Source: Candidatus Nanopelagicales bacterium
Lineage (GTDB): Bacteria > Actinomycetota > Actinomycetes > S36-B12
Assembly (NCBI GenBank): GCA_028687755.1
Contig: JAQTZL010000002.1
Span: 62,001 to 126,000, forward strand
Direction: 5' to 3'
DNA: 64,000 nucleotides
The position numbers and the translations under genes are program-made. This document shows positions 1-10,472 of the stretch, piece by piece (the stretch's first letter is position 1; each line of letters starts with the position of its first letter). Below the pieces are notes generated by a model that ran no database searches, was not told where the DNA came from, and saw only the letters and a list, made by a program, of their open reading frames with translations.

Positions 1-677
1 CGTACTAATGCTTCGTTACTAAAGGGCAAGAGATCTTCAACGCTTCCACCGCCACGGGCAATCACAATCACATCAACATCGTCGATCGCATCAAGTTCAA
101 CGAGTGCGTCGGTAACAGCGGTGACTGCTTGGACTCCTTGCACCGCAACCTCGCGCACTTCGAATGGAATTCCAGGCCAGCGGTCATCCACGTTGACTAA
201 TACATCGTGCATCGCGGCGCTGTTGCGTCCGCAAATTAATCCGATGCGACGTGGAAGGAAAGGCAGTGTTTGCTTACGGTCGGGCGAGAACAGGCCCTCT
301 GCAGTTAATAGGTGCTTCAAGCGTTCAAGTTGCTCAAGCAGCGCGCCTAGGCCCACGGGGCGAATTTCTTTGGCGCGAAATTGCAGGCTGCCTCTGCCGG
401 TCCAATACTCAGGCTTGGCATAGACAACAATGCGTTGGCCTTGGGCAAGCGGTGGCTCAACGCTCCCAACCAGTGCGGCATCGGCCACGATCGTGAGAGA
501 CATATCAACATCGGGGTCGCGCAGGGTCAGATAGATATTGCGAGCACCCGGGCGCGGGCGAAATTCGGCAACTTGGCCATCTATCCAGATCGGGCCAAGA
601 CGCCCAACCCATTCACCAACCAGCCGGGAGACCGTGCGAACCGGTGCCGGGTGTTCAGCGGAGGAGTCAAGGGCCAC
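1..677 (-). CDS. xseA: Exodeoxyribonuclease VII large subunit (3' part cut by window edge)
   Basis: Large subunit of exonuclease VII, which with XseB degrades single-stranded DNA to short oligonucleotides. The reading frame is open from the window edge. The N-terminal OB-fold region (about residues 10-110, with GEWVGRLG and [10 protein letters not shown]) is followed by the catalytic-domain start, and the family motif ARGGGS is readable at about 43-63. The GTG at 677 is preferred because a TACGCT hexamer lies six bases upstream and the encoded N-terminus matches the family; an in-frame GTG at 713 would add 12 residues. The gene is divergent from ispH. An xseB partner would be expected beyond the left edge. 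The family is certain; the exact start is inferred. Confidence 0.93.
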   Translation of the reverse strand, partial: MALDSSAEHPAPVRTVSRLVGEWVGRLGPIWIDGQVAEFRPRPGARNIYLTLRDPDVDMSLTIVADAALVGSVEPPLAQGQRIVVYAKPEYWTGRGSLQFRAKEIRPVGLGALLEQLERLKHLLTAEGLFSPDRKQTLPFLPRRIGLICGRNSAAMHDVLVNVDDRWPGIPFEVREVAVQGVQAVTAVTDALVELDAIDDVDVIVIARGGGSVEDLLPFSNEALV

Positions 678-683
678 GGGTGC

Positions 684-689
684 AGCGTA
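684..689 (-). promoter_or_regulatory. -10 hexamer TACGCT for xseA (leaderless)
   Basis: TACGCT on the minus strand lies six bases before the GTG at 677, with no Shine-Dalgarno sequence between. The spacing is that seen at many unit starts in this window. Confidence 0.5.
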
Positions 690-714
690 TGTGTTGTGAC
701 CGACGTCGGGCACC

Positions 715-720
715 TACGAT
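715..720 (+). promoter_or_regulatory. -10 hexamer TACGAT for ispH (leaderless)
   Basis: TACGAT lies seven bases before the ATG at 728. It covers the alternative ATG at 719, which argues for 728 as the start. Confidence 0.45.
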
Positions 721-727
721 GAGTGCT

Positions 728-1687
728 ATGTCGAGCACAAAGCGCGTTCTTTTGGCGGCCCCACGCGGATACTGCGCTGGCGTTGACCGGGCGGTGACCA
801 CTGTTGAAAACGCCCTCGATACCTATGGCGCTCCTGTATATGTGCGCAAAGAAATTGTTCATAACAAATATGTAGTGAAGTCACTTGAAAATCGTGGCGC
901 GATTTTCGTTGACGAACTCGATGAAGTTCCTGAAGGCGCCAATGTCGTGTTCTCAGCGCACGGAGTATCGCCTACTGTGCATGTTGAAGCATCGGATAGA
1001 AACCTCAATGCGATTGATGCAACATGCCCGCTGGTCACCAAAGTGCATGCGGAAGCGCGACGCTTCGCTGCAGAGGGCTACCAAATCATTTTGATCGGTC
1101 ATGAAGGTCATGAAGAAGTTGTCGGGACTACTGGCGAAGCTCCTGACGTCATCACACTTGTGCAAGATCCCAAAGAAGCTGCGGTCGTAAACTTGAGTGC
1201 AGATGACAAGTTGATTTGGTTGTCGCAAACAACTCTTTCCGTTGACGAGACGATTGCAACTGTCGATGTATTGCAGAATCGCTTTCCTAACTTGGTGAGC
1301 CCACCAAGCGATGACATTTGCTATGCGACACAAAATCGCCAAGCGGCCGTAAAAGCCATTGCGCCAAAGTGTGAAGTGGTGATTGTTGTTGGCTCGGGTA
1401 ACTCGTCAAATTCTGTTCGTCTTGCTGAGGTTGCCGTCGAAGCAGGCGCAAAAAGCTCATATCGAGTCGATGGTGCTGATGAGCTTGATGAATCGTGGTT
1501 TACCAATGCGACAACGGTTGGTCTCACAAGTGGAGCATCCGTTCCAGAAATCTTGGTTCAAGATGTCATTGCCTGGCTTGCCGAACGTGGGTTTGGTGAG
1601 CTTGAAGAAGTCACAACCACGGTGGAGAAGTTGGTGTTTGCGTTACCGCCAGAGTTGCGTCGGGATATGAAAGCCCAAGCGAACTAA
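728..1687 (+). CDS. ispH: 4-hydroxy-3-methylbut-2-enyl diphosphate reductase
   Basis: Last enzyme of the MEP isoprenoid pathway: it reduces HMBPP to IPP and DMAPP with a [4Fe-4S] cluster in the cytoplasm. With the start at 728 the protein has 319 residues. The three cluster ligands are visible as Cys16 (GYCAG), Cys100 (ATCPLV) and Cys198 ([10 protein letters not shown]), along with the substrate-binding HNKYV, SAHGVS and GHEGHEE segments. An in-frame ATG at 719 adds three residues; 728 is favoured by a TACGAT hexamer seven bases upstream. Divergent xseA and the downstream DUF6542 gene match the mycobacterial xseA-lytB2-Rv1111c order. Confidence 0.97.
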   Translation: MSSTKRVLLAAPRGYCAGVDRAVTTVENALDTYGAPVYVRKEIVHNKYVVKSLENRGAIFVDELDEVPEGANVVFSAHGVSPTVHVEASDRNLNAIDATCPLVTKVHAEARRFAAEGYQIILIGHEGHEEVVGTTGEAPDVITLVQDPKEAAVVNLSADDKLIWLSQTTLSVDETIATVDVLQNRFPNLVSPPSDDICYATQNRQAAVKAIAPKCEVVIVVGSGNSSNSVRLAEVAVEAGAKSSYRVDGADELDESWFTNATTVGLTSGASVPEILVQDVIAWLAERGFGELEEVTTTVEKLVFALPPELRRDMKAQAN

Positions 1688-1712
1688 CGCATCAGCTAAG
1701 ACTATAAAAAAA

Positions 1713-2564
1713 TTAGCGGCGCGAGCGCACAACAACTACAGCAAGGGCTGCAAGCGTGGTGCCAATAATCCAGAACCAGTTGTCAGCCAATGTGGTGAAC
1801 GCATTGACGAATGCAGAAATGACAGCGCCGCCTGCGCGACTTTGACCTAATTGACCAACAGTCAAAGCAGCAATGCCGTATGCAATTGGTGGAGCAATAA
1901 CAGCGACGCTGGCATCACTGACTCGCACCTTCACTGCGCAATAGATCGATGCCACGACAAACACAATGCCGGTGAGCCAGCCAAGGCCAGTGCCGCTGAT
2001 GAATGAATCAAGGAATCCGGCGATCACCGTTGAACCGATCACCAGCACATAGACGCCAAGTGGGTTCAGGCCTGGATCGTTGCGGCGCGACTTGCTCATC
2101 GGCGCTTCCTTCATTTGGTCACTGCGCTGGCTGGTGACCTGCTCGGGTTCGCTCGTAATTGGGGAAGCAAACATTGCTTCTGAAGTATGAATGACGGCAT
2201 CAGCAGGAGCCACAGGCGCATCAGCGGATTCTCGTTCGATTTCTTCGGCAATGACTGGCAGAGCAGCAGTGCCCTGCGCTCCGACAGTGCGCAGGTGTGC
2301 GGCTTCGGATCGGCTCAGTGCTGGAAGAGCAGTAGTTGCCGTTTCAGCGCCCACACTTCGAAATAGACGCCCGGTGTCAGCCTTTGGGCTACTGATTACT
2401 GGTGGGGCTGCGGGTGGAGTTACGGGAACAAATGGCGCTTCTTCAACGATGACGATGACTTCTTCTTCATCGGGCGCTACCGCAGGTGCGGGCGTAGATG
2501 GGCGAAAGAGCGCGCTGTAGGCGTCGTCTTCAGCGGGATCGCTGAATTGGCTTTCGTCCATCAC
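1713..2564 (-). CDS. DUF6542 membrane protein
   Basis: A 283-residue protein with a long acidic, Pro/Ala-rich N-terminal half (about 1-165) that looks disordered and a C-terminal membrane part with four hydrophobic segments beginning at NPLGVYVLVIG. The C-terminal pattern and the position between ispH and ychF fit the actinobacterial DUF6542 family (Rv1111c in M. tuberculosis, from memory). No catalytic motif is visible. The start is MM at 2564/2561; rmuC ends 13 bases upstream on the same strand, so the two may be co-transcribed. The function is unknown; the conserved neighbourhood is the main information. Confidence 0.75.
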   Translation of the reverse strand: MMDESQFSDPAEDDAYSALFRPSTPAPAVAPDEEEVIVIVEEAPFVPVTPPAAPPVISSPKADTGRLFRSVGAETATTALPALSRSEAAHLRTVGAQGTAALPVIAEEIERESADAPVAPADAVIHTSEAMFASPITSEPEQVTSQRSDQMKEAPMSKSRRNDPGLNPLGVYVLVIGSTVIAGFLDSFISGTGLGWLTGIVFVVASIYCAVKVRVSDASVAVIAPPIAYGIAALTVGQLGQSRAGGAVISAFVNAFTTLADNWFWIIGTTLAALAVVVVRSRR

Positions 2565-2577
2565 CCCTTCAGGGTAC

Positions 2578-3675
2578 TCAACTCACATCCGCAATGAGCT
2601 CAGGCGCGGTGAGCGGCCGGGTCGTGGTGTGCAGCAATGTTGGGGCCTGGAGCTCTGCATCTCCTGTGCCAAGTTCACCAAACTGGCGCGCGGTGACAAG
2701 TACGCGGGATTCCAGTGATCCGATGGCCTTGTTGTACTGGGCCACCGCTGAGTCCAATGAGTTGCCGACCTTGGCGAAGTGTGAAGCCATCGTGACTAAA
2801 CGACGATGCAGTTCAACGCCGAGCACTCGAATTTCTTCAGCATGTTCAGCGAGTTGTTCTTGGCGCCATGTGAGTGAGACAGTGCGCAGAAGTGCGAACA
2901 AGGTAGTTGGTGTTGCCGGAACGATGTTGCGCTCAAATGCATAGTCCAATAAATCTGGACGCATCTGCAATGCGGTTTCGAGCAAAGCTTCTGAAGGTAA
3001 GAACATCACGACAAATTCAGCGTTGTTGGGAACCAAGCGTTGATAGTCACGTGCTTTCAAGGCATCGATGTGACGAATCACTGCAGCAGCATGTTGTTGC
3101 AGTCGCAATTGCAAGCTTGCTTCGTCAGTTGTCTGCTCTGCTTCAAGAAAAGCAGCAAGCGGAACTTTCGCGTCGATGACCACACTTCGATCCCCTGCAA
3201 GACGAATGATCATGTCCGGGCGACCCACGCCATCGTGAGAATCAAAGGAGGCTTGCTCAACAAAGTCGACGCGATCAAGTAAGCCAGAGGCTTCGACAAG
3301 GCGACGTAATTGCATTTCACCCCAACGTCCACGAGCACCTGAGCGACTCAACACTTCAGCAAGGCGCGAAGCTTCACGGCGAACATCATCTGTTGAGCGC
3401 TGCAACACCTGCACCTGGCTTTCCCATGTGGTGGTCAACGTGGTGCGCAGTTCGGTCTGAGCCGCAATATTTGTGCGCTCATGGCGCTCAACTTGGGCAG
3501 CCAAAGCCTGGAGGGATTCGGCGACTGGAGTGAGCGCCTCGACGACAGCTGCATCAGCCAGCGCGTCGTTGCGACGGCGCATGAGGAAGAAGACTGCCGT
3601 AGCGCTGGCACCCACGAGGGCACCGATTGCCAGGAGTAACAGCACGGATTCAAGGGGAAGATTGCTCGTAGCCAT
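2578..3675 (-). CDS. rmuC: DNA recombination protein RmuC
   Basis: RmuC-family protein of 365 residues, linked to limiting inverted-repeat recombination; the core resembles a nuclease fold. It has an N-terminal membrane anchor (about 9-31, ESVLLLLAIGALVGAS), a Glu/Gln-rich coiled-coil stretch and the RmuC core with GARGRWGEMQLRRLVE, DMIIRL and VVIDAKVPL. The ATG at 3675 is chosen because the anchor follows it directly; a longer open frame upstream lacks family similarity. It is divergent from ychF (55-base gap). Confidence 0.93.
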   Translation of the reverse strand: MATSNLPLESVLLLLAIGALVGASATAVFFLMRRRNDALADAAVVEALTPVAESLQALAAQVERHERTNIAAQTELRTTLTTTWESQVQVLQRSTDDVRREASRLAEVLSRSGARGRWGEMQLRRLVEASGLLDRVDFVEQASFDSHDGVGRPDMIIRLAGDRSVVIDAKVPLAAFLEAEQTTDEASLQLRLQQHAAAVIRHIDALKARDYQRLVPNNAEFVVMFLPSEALLETALQMRPDLLDYAFERNIVPATPTTLFALLRTVSLTWRQEQLAEHAEEIRVLGVELHRRLVTMASHFAKVGNSLDSAVAQYNKAIGSLESRVLVTARQFGELGTGDAELQAPTLLHTTTRPLTAPELIADVS

Positions 3676-3730
3676 GGCTTCACGATGGCACGGGGGCCTG
3701 ACAATTTGGCGCTCTGAGAGGATGGCCGGC

Positions 3731-4804
3731 GTGGCCCTAACTATCGGAATCGTCGGACTCCCCAACGTAGGCAAGTCGACGATGTTCAACGCACTGACCA
3801 AGAACAACGTGCTCGCAGCGAATTACCCCTTCGCAACGATCGAGCCCAACACCGGTGTGGTGGGTGTTCCTGACCCTCGGCTTGAGGATCTGGCCCGCAT
3901 TTTCGGCTCCGAGAAGATCCTTCCGGCAACCGTGATGTTCGTGGATATCGCGGGCATCGTGAAGGGCGCATCCGAAGGCGCAGGCCTTGGCAACAAGTTC
4001 CTTGCCAACATTCGTGAATCAGATGCCATCTGTCAGGTGCTTCGCGCATTCGTTGACGACGATGTCGTGCACGTTGAAGGTCGCGTTTCTCCAGAAGAAG
4101 ACATGGCAACAATCAACACCGAATTGATCCTCGCTGATCTTCAGTCACTTGAAAAAGCCATTCCACGTCTTGAAAAGGAAATACGCACCGATAAGTCAAA
4201 GGTCGCAGTACTTGAAGCTGCTAAGGCTGCTGAGGTGATTTTGAATGAGGGCAGCACGCTCTTCCAAGCTGGTGTTGATGTTGAGCCCCTACGCGAGTTG
4301 TTCTTGCTCACTGCAAAGCCTTTTGTCTACGTGATCAACGTTGATGAAAATGAACTTGGCGATGCAGAATTCAAAGAGCGGATGAATCGTTTGGTTTCTC
4401 CTGCCGAAGCGGTGTTCCTTGATGCCAAGTTGGAATCAGAACTCGGTGAACTCGATGATGAAGAAGCGATGGAACTTCTGCAGTCGGTTGGGCAAACAGA
4501 GTCAGGCTTGAATGCGCTTGCTCGCGTTGGATTCGCTGCCCTTGGTTTGCAGACCTACCTGACCGCTGGTCCAAAGGAAGCACGCGCATGGACCATCCCC
4601 GTTGGTGCAACAGCACCAGAAGCTGCAGGTGTTATCCACACTGACTTCCAGAAGGGATTCATTAAGGCAGAAATCGTTTCCTTTGCTGACCTTCTTGAAA
4701 ATGGATCAATGGCTGAAGCGAAAGCTAAAGGCAAGGTTCGTATGGAAGGCAAGGACTACGTGATGGTGGACGGCGACGTTGTGGAATTCCGTTTCAACGT
4801 CTAA
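3731..4804 (+). CDS. ychF: Redox-regulated ATPase YchF (Obg family)
   Basis: Obg-related P-loop protein that prefers ATP over GTP and binds ribosomes. From the GTG at 3731 it has 357 residues, close to the usual 360-365. Visible are the P-loop GLPNVGKST (about 8-16), the G3 region [19 protein letters not shown], the NVDE G4 variant typical of ATP-specific YchF, and the C-terminal TGS domain ending in [18 protein letters not shown]. The GTG is preferred over the ATG at 3722 because [11 protein letters not shown] is the family N-terminus and GAGAGG sits at ribosome-binding distance from it. Confidence 0.96.
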   Translation: MALTIGIVGLPNVGKSTMFNALTKNNVLAANYPFATIEPNTGVVGVPDPRLEDLARIFGSEKILPATVMFVDIAGIVKGASEGAGLGNKFLANIRESDAICQVLRAFVDDDVVHVEGRVSPEEDMATINTELILADLQSLEKAIPRLEKEIRTDKSKVAVLEAAKAAEVILNEGSTLFQAGVDVEPLRELFLLTAKPFVYVINVDENELGDAEFKERMNRLVSPAEAVFLDAKLESELGELDDEEAMELLQSVGQTESGLNALARVGFAALGLQTYLTAGPKEARAWTIPVGATAPEAAGVIHTDFQKGFIKAEIVSFADLLENGSMAEAKAKGKVRMEGKDYVMVDGDVVEFRFNV

Positions 4805-4824
4805 ACCACAAGATGTTTCGCTGC

Positions 4825-4830
4825 TAGCCT
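4825..4830 (+). promoter_or_regulatory. -10 hexamer TAGCCT before DUF5652 gene (leaderless)
   Basis: TAGCCT lies exactly six bases before the ATG at 4837; no Shine-Dalgarno sequence is present. Confidence 0.5.
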
Positions 4831-4836
4831 TGAACC

Positions 4837-5076
4837 ATGACTGAAACAAGCACCGACGACTTCATGAACTCAGGATTTCTCTGGGTATTCATCGTGTTGC
4901 TCATCTGGTCATTTGTCTGGAAGGCGTTCGCGCTGTATCGCGCTGGCGCGAATCGAAGCCCAGTGTGGTTTGTCGTGTTGTTAGTAGTGAACACCATCGG
5001 CATCCTCGACATTCTTTACTTATTCGTCTGGGGCAAAAAGAAGAACGCCCCGGTCAGCAACGTTGTGGGTCAATGA
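4837..5076 (+). CDS. DUF5652 small membrane protein
   Basis: A 79-residue protein with two membrane segments (about 13-32 and 44-64) separated by a short basic loop with ALYRAGANRSPVWF, ending in a lysine-rich tail. The layout fits DUF5652, a family of unknown function. Its last codons overlap the NUDIX start by four bases (ATGA), so the two are translationally coupled. The N-terminus is fixed by the leaderless-type promoter six bases upstream. Confidence 0.8.
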   Translation: MTETSTDDFMNSGFLWVFIVLLIWSFVWKAFALYRAGANRSPVWFVVLLVVNTIGILDILYLFVWGKKKNAPVSNVVGQ

Positions 5077-5477
5077 CCAATTCCGCCGACTTTGTTGTCT
5101 CGGCAGTCGTTATTCGCGATCTCGACGGGCGAGTGTTGCTCGTTCGCAAGCGAGGAACCACTCGATACATGTTGCCTGGTGGAAAAATTGAAGCAGGGGA
5201 GTCACCTGCGCAAGCTGCAATCCGTGAGCTGAACGAAGAAGTGGGCGCTGTGCTTGACGATGCATCACTCAGATTTCTTGGCGACTGGATTACCGCAGCC
5301 GCGAATGAACCTGACCATTCAGTGCACGGCTACATCTTTGAACATCCATGGGTGAGTGGGCTTTCCGTACGAGCAGAGATTGATGATCTGATCTGGCTTC
5401 ATCCAGATGAGATGAATGAACGAAGTGACTTGGCGCCGTTGCTTATTGAGCGTGTCTTACCTGCGTTGCAACCCTGA
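5073..5477 (+). CDS. NUDIX hydrolase
   Basis: Probable nucleoside-diphosphate-linked hydrolase of 134 residues. The Nudix box is complete: GGKIEAGES then REL-EEVGA (about residues 33-55) provides the metal-binding REXXEE core. The N-terminus (VVSAVVIRDLDGRVLLVRKRGT) resembles MutT/NTP-pyrophosphatase-like members, but the substrate cannot be read from the sequence. The ATG at 5073 overlaps the stop of the preceding membrane protein gene. Confidence 0.9.
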   Translation: MTNSADFVVSAVVIRDLDGRVLLVRKRGTTRYMLPGGKIEAGESPAQAAIRELNEEVGAVLDDASLRFLGDWITAAANEPDHSVHGYIFEHPWVSGLSVRAEIDDLIWLHPDEMNERSDLAPLLIERVLPALQP

Positions 5478-5545
5478 GTGCTGCAACTTCGGTAGCGTTC
5501 AGGGCATCGAGGTTTCCTCAGCCCTATGAATAGGACCCCATCACC

Positions 5546-5890
5546 ATGGCACTCATCATTCTTGCTGCACTACTTGGACTCATGACCGCATTCTCGGCCT
5601 TCGGAAAATTCTCGATGAACGAGAAGGCCGTTGAGATGTTGGTACATGTTGGCTTGCGTGAGCGTCAGATTCGTTTGCTTGGCACTGTTGAAATCCTTGG
5701 CGCGCTCGGGCTGCTTGTTGGTATTTGGATTCCACTTCTCGGACAGCTGGCAGCTCTTGGCTTTGTTCTCTATTTCGCGGGTGCAGTCATTGCGCACATT
5801 CGAGTGCGCGATGGCGTCAAAGACATGGGCCCAGCCATTTTGCTCACCGTTCTCTCGATCATTGTCACCGTTCTTCAATTCTCTCGCTAG
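5546..5890 (+). CDS. DoxX-like membrane protein
   Basis: A 114-residue, four-helix membrane protein of the DoxX-like type. Membrane segments are at about 2-20, 45-63, 67-88 and 95-112, with the AFSAFGKFSMNEKAVEML and LLGTVEILGALGLLVG segments typical of the family. DoxX relatives occur in redox or stress-linked membrane complexes, but the role of this short form is unknown. A hairpin follows the stop codon. Confidence 0.82.
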   Translation: MALIILAALLGLMTAFSAFGKFSMNEKAVEMLVHVGLRERQIRLLGTVEILGALGLLVGIWIPLLGQLAALGFVLYFAGAVIAHIRVRDGVKDMGPAILLTVLSIIVTVLQFSR

Positions 5891-5891
5891 G

Positions 5892-5909
5892 AGAGGCACC
5901 TTTGCCTCT
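5892..5909 (+). terminator. Short hairpin after doxX-like gene
   Basis: Perfect 7-base inverted repeat AGAGGCA / TGCCTCT with a 4-base loop, two bases after the stop codon. No long T run follows, so it is a weak terminator at best. Confidence 0.4.
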
Positions 5910-5988
5910 TGAATTTCTCAGAAGCCAGTGATTGACTGAGCAAGTCTCTGAAGGAACGCATCAATTCATTTATCTGACAATGTATTAG

Positions 5989-8160
<2,172 letters not shown>

Positions 8161-8178
8161 GGAAGAGTTTGAGTTCAA

Positions 8179-8541
8179 ATGTCAGCCAAAGAAATTGATG
8201 CGTATTTGAAGAGCGTCACGGAACCGCAACGTTCCACTTTGCAAGAAGTGCGCACCAGAATCCTGGCGCTATTGCCCGATTGCGAAGAATGTATTTCGTA
8301 CGGCATGCCGGCCTTTAAGGTGCGTGGCAAAGTGATGGCGGGGTTTGCGGCGGCGAAGAATTTCAATTCCTATTACCCGCATAGTGGGTCGATCTTGAAT
8401 CAGTTTGAATCCGAGCTTGCGGGCTATACGGGCACCAAGAGCGCTTTGCACTTCCCCAAGGACAAGCCGTTACCCAAAGCGCTACTCAAAAAGCTGATAG
8501 ATGCGAAATATGAGCTGGCCTTTGGCAAGGATTCCCTCTAG
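8179..8541 (+). CDS. DUF1801 (YdhG-like) protein
   Basis: A 120-residue protein with the DUF1801 pattern: N-terminal helix (IDAYLKSVTEPQRSTLQEVRTRI), then CEECISYGMPAFKV, AGFAAAKNFNSYYPHSGSIL and LHFPKDKPLPKALLKKLI. Family members include YdhG/frataxin-like small proteins proposed in iron handling, but the function of most is unknown. It follows katG by 18 bases and has its own GGAAGAG site, so co-transcription with katG is possible. Confidence 0.88.
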   Translation: MSAKEIDAYLKSVTEPQRSTLQEVRTRILALLPDCEECISYGMPAFKVRGKVMAGFAAAKNFNSYYPHSGSILNQFESELAGYTGTKSALHFPKDKPLPKALLKKLIDAKYELAFGKDSL

Positions 8542-8580
8542 GGGCATTCGGGCGATTCGTCGGTATAGGTGCCGACCCCG

Positions 8581-8586
8581 TAAGGT
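8581..8586 (+). promoter_or_regulatory. -10 hexamer TAAGGT for typA (leaderless)
   Basis: TAAGGT lies six bases before the GTG at 8593. A small dyad GTCGG/CCGAC (8559-8576) lies just upstream. Confidence 0.5.
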
Positions 8587-8592
8587 CAGCGG

Positions 8593-10452
8593 GTGCCAAG
8601 CAGAGAAGATCTTCGTAACGTAGCCATTATCGCCCACGTCGACCACGGCAAAACCACGCTTGTGGATGCCATGTTGTGGCAGTCGGGTGCCTTCCGTGAG
8701 AACCAAGACGTGAATGACCGCGTCATGGACTCCATGGACCTCGAGCGCGAAAAGGGCATCACGATCCTCGCGAAGAACACCTCGGTGCACTACACCGGTC
8801 CGGGTGCTCCAGAGGGCGGCGTCACCTTCAACATCATCGACACCCCAGGTCACGCTGACTTCGGTGGCGAAGTTGAGCGCGGTCTTGAAATGGTCGATGG
8901 CGTGGTGCTGCTCGTTGACGCATCTGAAGGTCCACTTCCTCAGACCCGCTTCGTGCTTCGCAAGGCCTTGCAAAAAGGCCTGCCTGTTGTGCTCGTGATC
9001 AACAAGGTTGACCGTCCCGACTCCCGCATTGGCGCAGTCGTCGATGAGGCCTATGAACTCTTCCTTGATCTTGATGCAACGGAAGCTCAGATCGAATTCC
9101 CAATCATTTACACCAGCGCTAAGGCTGGTCGCGCTTCATTGACGCGCCCAGCAGATGGCGGCATGCCAGAAGAAGAAAACCTCGAGCCGCTGTTCAAGGT
9201 GCTTCTTGAAACAGTGCCAGCTCCTCAATACATCGAAGGTGCGCCACTTCAGGCACATGTCACCAACCTTGACGCATCCCCTTATCTCGGTCGCTTGGCT
9301 CTTTGCCGCGTTCACCAGGGCAATATCAAAAAGGGTCAGCAAGTGTCTTGGATGAAGACCGACGGCACCATTGAGCGTGCCAAGGTTGTTGAACTCATGA
9401 TGACCGAGAACCTTTCTCGCGTTGTCGTTGAAAGCGCAGGCCCAGGCGACATCATCGCCGTGGCTGGTATTCCTGAAATCACCATTGGCGAGACCCTTGG
9501 TGATCCAGAAAACCCAATCCCACTTCCCGTGATCACTGTTGATGAGCCATCAATCTCGATGACCATCGGTATCAACACATCACCGCTTGCTGGCAAGAGC
9601 GGCAAGAAGCTCACAGCAAGCATGGTCAAGCAGCGTCTTGAGCAAGAACTTGTCGGCAACGTTTCGATCCGCATGAACAACACCGAGCGTCCAGATACTT
9701 GGGAAATTCAAGGTCGTGGCGAACTTCAGCTCGCGATCCTTGTTGAAATGATGCGTCGCGAAGACTTCGAACTCACGGTTGGTAAGCCACAGGTCGTTAC
9801 CCGCATCATCGACGGCAAGAAGTGCGAACCAATGGAGAAGTTGTCCATTGACATTCCTGAGGATTACCTCGGTGTTGTCACCCAGCTCATGGCGCTTCGT
9901 AAGGGTCGCATGGAGCAAATGGTGAACCACGGCACTGGCTGGGTTCGCATGGATTACATCGTTCCTGCACGTGGCTTGATTGGTTTCCGTACCGAGTTCC
10001 TAACCGAAACTCGCGGCACCGGATTGCTGCACCATGTGTTTGATCGTTACGAGCCATGGCACGGTGAATTGCGTACCCGGCCAACCGGTTCGCTCATCGC
10101 GGACCGCACGGGCCCAACAACGGCCTTCGCACTTGCAAACTTGCAGGAGCGCGGCACGATGTTTATCGGACCAGGCACCGATGTTTACGAAGGCATGATT
10201 GTTGGTGAAAACTCACGTCAAGACGATATGGATGTGAACCCAACGAAGGAAAAGAAGCTCACCAACATGCGTTCATCTGCAGGTGACATTCTCGTTCCGC
10301 TCATTCCTCATAAGCAGCTTTCACTTGAGCAGGCACTTGAGTTCTGTCGCGAAGATGAGTGTGTAGAAATCACGCCATCAAGCGTGCGTATTCGCAAGGT
10401 GCTGTTGACTCAGGTTGATCGCGCTCGCGCTGGACGCAAGCCAAAGAACTAA
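8593..10452 (+). CDS. typA: Translational GTPase TypA/BipA
   Basis: Ribosome-associated GTPase of the EF-G/LepA superfamily used in stress and ribosome assembly; 619 residues. The G1 motif AHVDHGKTT (14-22), the G2 region EREKGITI, G3 [12 protein letters not shown] and G4 NKVDRPDS are intact, and the C-terminal TypA-specific part ([29 protein letters not shown]) is full length. The GTG start places the G1 motif at the usual distance and lies six bases after a TAAGGT hexamer. It converges with the S9 peptidase gene with a 20-base gap. Confidence 0.97.
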   Translation: MPSREDLRNVAIIAHVDHGKTTLVDAMLWQSGAFRENQDVNDRVMDSMDLEREKGITILAKNTSVHYTGPGAPEGGVTFNIIDTPGHADFGGEVERGLEMVDGVVLLVDASEGPLPQTRFVLRKALQKGLPVVLVINKVDRPDSRIGAVVDEAYELFLDLDATEAQIEFPIIYTSAKAGRASLTRPADGGMPEEENLEPLFKVLLETVPAPQYIEGAPLQAHVTNLDASPYLGRLALCRVHQGNIKKGQQVSWMKTDGTIERAKVVELMMTENLSRVVVESAGPGDIIAVAGIPEITIGETLGDPENPIPLPVITVDEPSISMTIGINTSPLAGKSGKKLTASMVKQRLEQELVGNVSIRMNNTERPDTWEIQGRGELQLAILVEMMRREDFELTVGKPQVVTRIIDGKKCEPMEKLSIDIPEDYLGVVTQLMALRKGRMEQMVNHGTGWVRMDYIVPARGLIGFRTEFLTETRGTGLLHHVFDRYEPWHGELRTRPTGSLIADRTGPTTAFALANLQERGTMFIGPGTDVYEGMIVGENSRQDDMDVNPTKEKKLTNMRSSAGDILVPLIPHKQLSLEQALEFCREDECVEITPSSVRIRKVLLTQVDRARAGRKPKN

Positions 10453-10472
10453 CGCTTCACCAAAAGCACGAA

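Noticed and set aside
644-718. Longer ispH start at 644.
   Set aside because: The extension overlaps the start of divergent xseA, has no family similarity, and good start signals exist at 719/728.
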